Source: Candidatus Woesearchaeota archaeon
GTDB lineage: Archaea > Nanobdellota > Nanobdellia > Woesearchaeales > ARS49
Direction of reading: 5' to 3'
Length of the DNA stretch: 8,872 bases
Assembly: GCA_030630695.1 (NCBI GenBank)
Contig: DAOVMP010000011.1
Location: forward strand, 1-8,872
Positions within the stretch are counted from its first letter, which is position 1. Every line of letters begins with the position of its first letter. A program made the position numbers and the translations under genes. Positions 5,820 through 8,872 of this stretch are shown in pieces. The notes under the pieces are model-generated. The model was not told the origin of the DNA, did not search any database, and saw only the letters and a list, made by a program, of their open reading frames with translations.

Positions 5820-6707
5820 TTGTTATTAAAAAGAACAGGATTTCCACAAGAAGATGAACTGATTTTATGCACAGTTACAGCAGTCCACTTTCATTCTGTA
5901 TTTGTAAAAATCGATGAATACGATCGAACAGGATTAATTCATATCTCTGAAATTGCTCCAGGGAGAATTCGTAATATCCGAGATTATGTTGTAGAAGGCA
6001 AAAAAGTAGTCTGTAAAGTTCTAAAAATCGACAAAGAAAAAGGACATATTGATTTATCTTTGCGTAGAGTTAATGAAAAACAAAGAAGAAGCAAATTAAA
6101 TCAGATAAAACAAGAACAATTAGCTGAAAATATAGTAGAATATGCAGCAAAACAACGAAAGAAAAAACCAGAAGAACTTTACGCGGAAATCACCAAAAAA
6201 TTATTTGAAGAATACGATAGTTTATTTGCGGCATTTGAAGATGCATCACAAGACAAAATCAAATTAGAAAATTTTATTGATAAAAAACTAGCAGAAGAAT
6301 TAACAGTAATAATAAAACAAAGAATCAAACCGCGCGAAATAGAAGTTGGCGGAGAAATAACAATAATAAGCAATGCACCAAACGGTGTAGAAGTAGTAAA
6401 AGAAATACTTACAAAAGCAGAAAATGTTCCTGCTCGAGAAAAACAAGGTTTTTCTGAGCCCCAAACCCAAGAAAAATCAAAAGATTTTTCTGGGCACAGG
6501 AAAATCAGGGATTTTCCTCGTGAACAAAAGGTTTCTGTGGGAAAGCCATTAATCAAGTATAAAGGGGCCGGGATATATACCATATCCATAAGATCGGATG
6601 ATTACAAAAAAGCAGAAAAAGTTTTAAAAGAAGCAATAGAAAACGCAGCAGAAGAAGCAAAAAAACAAAAAGCAGAATTTGAATTTAAAAAAATCGAGAA
6701 GGATTAA
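5820..6707 (+). CDS. eif2a: Translation initiation factor aIF2, alpha subunit, with an in-frame palindromic insertion
   Basis: The alpha subunit of the aIF2 heterotrimer helps bring initiator Met-tRNA to the ribosome. The start is TTG 5820, with GGGGG (5807-5811) 8 nt upstream. Residues 12-84 form the S1/OB domain (ELILCTVTAVHFHSVFVKI ... GLIHISEIAPGRIRNIRDYV). The position of eukaryotic Ser51 is Ala46 here, so that phosphorylation control is absent. A helical domain (about 88-170) and a C-terminal alpha/beta domain follow (IEVGGEITIISNAPNGVEVVKEIL ... IKYKGAGIYTISIRSDDYKKAEKVLKEA). Between the last two strands, residues about 204-242 are extra compared with the family, making 295 residues where about 265-275 is usual. 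This extra part is Lys/Glu/Pro/Gln-rich, is probably a loop, and is encoded by three consecutive hairpins (6432-6522). The frame stays open, so the protein should be functional. Confidence 0.94.
   Translation: MLLKRTGFPQEDELILCTVTAVHFHSVFVKIDEYDRTGLIHISEIAPGRIRNIRDYVVEGKKVVCKVLKIDKEKGHIDLSLRRVNEKQRRSKLNQIKQEQLAENIVEYAAKQRKKKPEELYAEITKKLFEEYDSLFAAFEDASQDKIKLENFIDKKLAEELTVIIKQRIKPREIEVGGEITIISNAPNGVEVVKEILTKAENVPAREKQGFSEPQTQEKSKDFSGHRKIRDFPREQKVSVGKPLIKYKGAGIYTISIRSDDYKKAEKVLKEAIENAAEEAKKQKAEFEFKKIEKD
6432..6522 (+). repeat. Three tandem palindromes inside the aIF2-alpha gene
   Basis: Three adjoining hairpins share one design: a short G/C flank, usually one bulged base, an A-rich arm, a 3-4 nt loop and a T-rich arm. 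P1 (6432-6459) has arms AGAAAAAC/GTTTTTCT, loop AAG and flanks GCTC/GAGC. P2 (6466-6494) has arms GAAAAATC/GATTTTTC, loop AAAA and flanks CCCA/TGGG. P3 (6495-6522) has arms AGGAAAATC/GATTTTCCT, loop AGG and flanks CAC/GTG. P1 starts exactly at codon 205. P2+P3 align in the same orientation with the spacer hairpins at 6770-6835 (CCAAAyCC...AAAAATC...GATTTTT...GGG...CACA...GTGAA). Confidence 0.8.
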
Positions 6708-6721
6708 ATTATGCAAAAAAT

Positions 6722-6746
6722 TCCGGAGAATTTTCACCATGAAAAA
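6722..6746 (+). repeat. Direct repeat copy 1 of a ribosome-binding-site/start module
   Basis: TCCGGAGAATTTTCACCATG plus the following A-run closely matches 6838-6863, which contains the true Shine-Dalgarno and ATG of nop10. The copies differ by one indel and a few substitutions and are 116-117 bp apart. Confidence 0.75.
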
Positions 6747-6780
6747 AATAGCAGGCAATTTTTTGCATGCCAAATCCTAA
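6739..6780 (+). CDS. Possible 13-codon leader peptide upstream of nop10
   Basis: ATG 6739, with GGAGA 9-13 nt upstream, opens a frame for MKKIAGNFLHAKS and stops at TAA 6778-6780. Its first codons resemble those of nop10 (MKKI). It may be a translated upstream ORF, a decoy start, or merely a duplicated start region. Nothing but the ribosome-binding site supports expression. Confidence 0.25.
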   Translation: MKKIAGNFLHAKS

Positions 6781-6834
6781 AAAATCCCAAAGTGATTTTT
6801 GGGACACAAAAAATTGTTGCACAATTTTTTAAGT

Positions 6835-6852
6835 GAATCCGGAGGGATTTTC
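6835..6852 (+). promoter_or_regulatory. Hairpin enclosing the nop10 Shine-Dalgarno
   Basis: AATCC (6836-6840) pairs with GGATT (6845-6849) around GGAG (6841-6844). The Shine-Dalgarno GGAGGG (6841-6846) is therefore partly in the loop and partly in the stem. A similar stem surrounds the first copy of the module at 6717-6734. The stem is short, so any effect on translation is uncertain. Confidence 0.4.
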
Positions 6853-6855
6853 AGC

Positions 6856-7017
6856 ATGAAAAAGATTCTTCAGTGTAAGAAGTGTAATAAATATACTATT
6901 AAAGAAAAATGCGAGTGCGGGGGGATTGCAACTATAATAAAACCGCCGAAATATTCGCCCAAGGATAAGTATGGAGCGTATCGGCGCAAAGCAAAAGAAA
7001 ATGTGGACAATAAATAA
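6856..7017 (+). CDS. nop10: H/ACA ribonucleoprotein protein Nop10
   Basis: This 53-residue protein is the small zinc-binding subunit of archaeal H/ACA RNPs, which guide pseudouridylation of rRNA together with Cbf5, Gar1 and L7Ae. The N-terminus has CKKC (Cys7, Cys10), YTIKEK, then Cys19 and Cys21 (KCECGG). The C-terminal linear part PPKYSPKDKYGAYRRKAKE carries the family signature P-P-(K/R)-(F/Y)-S-P-x-D-x-Y-x-x-Y-R-R. The second cysteine pair is CxC instead of the common CxxC. ATG 6856 was chosen because GGAGGG lies 9 nt upstream and the product then has the family length. A frame from 6799 would start inside the palindromic array. The gene overlaps the start of the PAC2 gene and belongs to the conserved aIF2-alpha/nop10/PAC2 cluster. 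Confidence 0.93.
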   Translation: MKKILQCKKCNKYTIKEKCECGGIATIIKPPKYSPKDKYGAYRRKAKENVDNK

Positions 7018-7786
7018 GATTGCTAAACGAATTAACCTACAAAACCCCATCTTAATCGAAGGGCTTCCAGGAATAGGCAATGTGGGAAAAGTAGCTGTAG
7101 ATTTCATGATAGATGATTTGAAAGCTAAAAAATTATGTGAATTTGAATCACACTCATATCCACATTCTGTATTTATTAATGAGAAAAATCTGATAGAGAT
7201 GCCAATAATCGAAGTATATTACAAACAATTACGAAATAAACAAAGCGATTTATTATTCTTATCAGGAGATGTCCAGCCAATAGATGAATTATCATGCTAT
7301 AAATTCTCTGAAAAAGTAATTGATTTGTTTCAGGAATATGACGGAAAAGAATTGATTACGCTTGGCGGAATCGCACTTAAAGAAGCACCTAAAAAACCAC
7401 AAGTATACTGCACAGGCAATTGTGCAAAAATGATAAAAAACTATGCTAAAGGAGTTCCTGTAAATAAGAAACTGTATGGAACCATTGGTCCTATAATGGG
7501 AGTATCTGGATTATTATTAGGATTGGCTCAAAAACGAAAAATTCCTGCAATTACATTACTTGCCGAGACTTATGCACATCCAATGTATCTTGGAGTCAAC
7601 GGAGCAAAAGAAATAATCAATATTCTTAATAAAAAACTAGGAATAAATGTTCGAATAAAAGAACTTGAGAAAGAAATTCAGGAATTAGAAGAAGAAATGC
7701 TACACGAAACAATGGATGTTAGTAAATCTAATCGATTACAAAAGATTAAGAATAAGTTTGTTAATGAGATGAATTATATTGGGTAA
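7001..7786 (+). CDS. PAC2-family protein (COG2047, proteasome assembly chaperone-like)
   Basis: This 261-residue protein has the archaeal PAC2-like N-terminus NPILIEGLPGIGNVGKVAVDFMI (about 15-37). Typical later motifs are FLSGDVQPIDE (about 86-96), ITLGGIALKEAPKKPQVYCTGN, and YGTIGPIMGVSGLLLGLAQKRKIPAITLLAETYAHPMY. The final 45 residues are Glu/Lys-rich and likely a coiled coil. Eukaryotic PAC2 helps assemble the proteasome alpha ring. Archaeal relatives are assigned a similar role by similarity only, and older annotation calls them ATP-grasp-like. The gene follows nop10 in many archaea. ATG 7001 overlaps nop10 by 17 bp and gives a family-like N-terminus (MWTINKI). ATG 6971, with AAGGAT upstream, would add 10 residues and cannot be excluded. 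Confidence 0.88.
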   Translation: MWTINKIAKRINLQNPILIEGLPGIGNVGKVAVDFMIDDLKAKKLCEFESHSYPHSVFINEKNLIEMPIIEVYYKQLRNKQSDLLFLSGDVQPIDELSCYKFSEKVIDLFQEYDGKELITLGGIALKEAPKKPQVYCTGNCAKMIKNYAKGVPVNKKLYGTIGPIMGVSGLLLGLAQKRKIPAITLLAETYAHPMYLGVNGAKEIINILNKKLGINVRIKELEKEIQELEEEMLHETMDVSKSNRLQKIKNKFVNEMNYIG

Positions 7787-7803
7787 AATATAAACGGTGG
7801 AAA

Positions 7804-8751
7804 ATGATTAAAATATTATTGCCAACAATGGCGGCTTTTAGAGATGATGTAGAAACAATGTTTTCTTTATTAGAAAAAAAAGTTAATCCAGCAAAATACC
7901 AAATTGGATTAGAAGTAATAGGAAAACACAAACATTTTTATGGACAAGAAAGTACAGAAGCTTTAGAAAAAATTAAAAAAAATATTACTTCTGTTGCAAA
8001 AGGATCTTACATTGTCGTGCATGGGTTTAGCGGACTTCCAGTATATACTGAAGGAGTGGCAGATATGAGAACCGATGTTGGAAGAGAATTATTAGAAACT
8101 TATTTACGATTAGGAGAATCAATTGGAGCAGCATATGTTCATGTTCATACCGCTGCAGGATATCGAGGAACAGAAAAATCCGTATCTGAAAAAAGAGCAG
8201 AAGCAGAAAAAGTAAAACAAAACATGTTTTTGGCAGTAAGAAACACTGATTCTAAAATACCTGTAGGAATAGAAAATTTACCAACACCAAGCACAGGAGA
8301 TCTAATATTAGAACCTGATAAAATATTTAGAGATTGTGTTGAAACACTTGAAGAATGCTGTAAAGTTGTAAAAGATACTGAATTTAAAATAACATTAGAT
8401 ACTTGCCATTATGCTGCAGGTAAAGCAGGAGATATTAATTTAAAAAATGCGATAACTGAAATTGACACACACACAGACATGTTTAGTAATCGATACCTCC
8501 GACATCTGCATATAAGCGATGTTTCTGGAGTTTGGATACCAAACCAAGAATTATGGAAAGAAGGAGTTATTCCAGGCGAAGGAAGAATTGAAAAAGTAGC
8601 ATTTAAAGAATTCTTTGATTATGTTAAACATAATTTTCCAGATATAGGAATATGTGTAGAAGTGGCTAATACTAATTTTAAAAATCCTGCGGAGACAGAA
8701 GAAAGTCTTGATAGGGTTTTGTATTGGTTGGAGGGTGTGTTGAAATTCTAG
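7804..8751 (+). CDS. Endonuclease IV / xylose isomerase-like TIM-barrel protein
   Basis: The 315-residue product reads as a single AP-endonuclease-2 type TIM barrel. Likely metal ligands lie at strand ends in the family order: Glu37 (GLEVIG), His73 (VVHGFSG), His113/His115 (YVHVHTAAGYRG), Glu157 (VGIENLP), Asp199 and His202 (TLDTCHYAAGKAGD), His234/His236 with Asp239 (RHLHISDVSG), and Glu286 (ICVEVAN). This residue set fits a divalent-metal enzyme, either a sugar-phosphate isomerase/epimerase or a divergent AP endonuclease. The sequence does not decide between them, and the canonical Nfo signatures are not obvious. The start is ATG 7804 with GGTGG just upstream, 17 nt after the PAC2 stop, so it is probably co-transcribed with nop10 and PAC2. 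Two strong hairpins follow the stop. Confidence 0.85.
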   Translation: MIKILLPTMAAFRDDVETMFSLLEKKVNPAKYQIGLEVIGKHKHFYGQESTEALEKIKKNITSVAKGSYIVVHGFSGLPVYTEGVADMRTDVGRELLETYLRLGESIGAAYVHVHTAAGYRGTEKSVSEKRAEAEKVKQNMFLAVRNTDSKIPVGIENLPTPSTGDLILEPDKIFRDCVETLEECCKVVKDTEFKITLDTCHYAAGKAGDINLKNAITEIDTHTDMFSNRYLRHLHISDVSGVWIPNQELWKEGVIPGEGRIEKVAFKEFFDYVKHNFPDIGICVEVANTNFKNPAETEESLDRVLYWLEGVLKF

Positions 8752-8765
8752 TAAAAATTATATAT

Positions 8766-8794
8766 CCCTCTTGCCACTAGTGTGGCAAAGAGGG
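8766..8794 (+). terminator. Strong hairpin after the TIM-barrel gene
   Basis: CCCTCTTGCCAC (8766-8777) pairs with GTGGCAAAGAGGG (8782-8794) with one bulged A and loop TAGT, giving 12 pairs. No T-run follows, so it is not a typical intrinsic terminator. It may protect the mRNA 3' end or belong to a mobile-element end. Confidence 0.5.
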
Positions 8795-8815
8795 GGTGGG
8801 GATCGGTCCCCCACC
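8795..8815 (+). repeat. Second GC-rich hairpin directly before a start codon
   Basis: GGTGGGG (8795-8801) is a perfect inverted repeat of CCCCACC (8809-8815) with a 7-nt loop. It abuts the first hairpin on one side and the ATG at 8816 on the other. It is much richer in G/C than the surrounding DNA. Confidence 0.6.
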
Positions 8816-8872
8816 ATGGTAAAGAAAAACAAACTGGTTAATAAAATTAAGCGTTTAATTAAACGCGCAGGC
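8816..8872 (+). CDS. Start of an unidentified basic protein, truncated by the window end
   Basis: An open frame from ATG 8816 runs to the last base and gives 19 residues, MVKKNKLVNKIKRLIKRAG. It is Lys/Arg-rich and amphipathic. No Shine-Dalgarno is visible, because the ATG directly follows the hairpin. The stretch contains the perfect 16-base palindrome GCGTTTAATTAAACGC (8851-8866). Too little is present to name it. The hairpins beside it make a mobile-element gene one option. Confidence 0.4.
   Translation, partial: MVKKNKLVNKIKRLIKRAG

Larger units (their letters stand above)
6711..6835 (+). repeat. Palindromic element array filling the aIF2-alpha/nop10 spacer
   Basis: ATGCAAAAAATT (6711-6722) is a perfect inverted repeat of AATTTTTTGCAT (6757-6768). 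Inside it AAAATTC/GAATTTT (6717-6723 and 6728-6734) forms a second perfect stem with loop CGGA. Next comes TCCCAAA/TTTGGGA (6785-6804), with an alternative pairing AAAAATC/GATTTTT (6780-6800). Last is AAAAAATTGT/ACAATTTTTT (6808-6830), loop TGC, flanked by CAC and GTG (6805-6835). The last two hairpins are recognisably the same composite as P2+P3 inside aIF2-alpha. No promoter stands out in this 148-nt spacer. Confidence 0.8.

Noticed and set aside
6432..6835. CRISPR array
   Set aside because: The units are hairpins of differing sequence without regular repeat-spacer alternation, and one set lies inside an intact coding region.
6799..6855. Upstream start for Nop10 at 6799
   Set aside because: The extra residues come from palindromic element sequence and are not part of the Nop10 family. 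ATG 6856 has a good Shine-Dalgarno.
6971..7000. Upstream ATG for the PAC2 gene
   Set aside because: It has a Shine-Dalgarno-like AAGGAT but would add 10 residues translated across the conserved nop10 C-terminus. MWTINKI at 7001 looks like the family start. The choice is not fully settled.
7409..7426. TGCACA/TGTGCA inverted repeat in the PAC2 gene
   Set aside because: It lies in a conserved protein segment (YCTGNCAK), lacks the A/T-rich arms of the hairpin family, and is explained by coding constraint.
1..8872. tRNA, rRNA or cobalamin riboswitch
   Set aside because: No cloverleaf, rRNA-like or B12-box-like sequence was recognised in the short intergenic regions, including the one ahead of nrdR.

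Overview
This is an AT-rich archaeal chromosome segment with every recognisable gene on the + strand. The archaeal assignment rests on eL42, eS27, aIF2-alpha, Nop10, a Gins51-type replication protein and a PAC2 protein, and on BRE/TATA-type promoters (TTTTTAAATA or CTTAAATAT) 25-35 nt ahead of some starts. The small dense gene set, a bacterial-type NrdR and a B12-dependent reductase fit a DPANN-like lineage (Woesearchaeota/Pacearchaeota type). That lineage is an inference from style, not proven here.

Layout. (1) 1-318: the 3' end of a sugar-nucleotide epimerase gene. (2) 319-544: a regulatory stretch with a TATA box, repeated NrdR-box-like half sites and a strong leader hairpin. (3) 545-4381: a dNTP-synthesis operon made of nrdR, class II ribonucleotide reductase nrdJ, a corrinoid adenosyltransferase that makes the coenzyme NrdJ needs, and an unrecognised protein that may have a Nudix-like fold lacking the catalytic box. 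The last three genes overlap or nearly overlap. (4) 4382-5220: gins51 behind its own promoter, which carries a 14/16 match to the NrdR box. (5) 5250-7786: the conserved archaeal translation/ribosome cluster rpl44e, rps27e, aIF2-alpha, nop10 and PAC2. (6) 7804-8751: a TIM-barrel protein of the endonuclease IV/xylose isomerase fold. (7) 8752-8872: two strong hairpins and the start of a truncated reading frame.

Two things stand out. First, a family of short, A/T-armed hairpins with small loops and G/C flanks is packed into the aIF2-alpha/nop10 area. Three of them lie in tandem inside the aIF2-alpha reading frame, exactly where the protein has about 35 extra residues. A related set fills the aIF2-alpha/nop10 spacer, and a similar hairpin sits in the nrdR leader. 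This looks like a palindromic element that tolerates in-frame insertion into an essential gene. Second, NrdR-box-like sites at both the nrdR and gins51 promoters suggest one dNTP-sensing repressor ties nucleotide supply to replisome assembly.

All homology and motif statements come from reading the sequence; no database searches were run.
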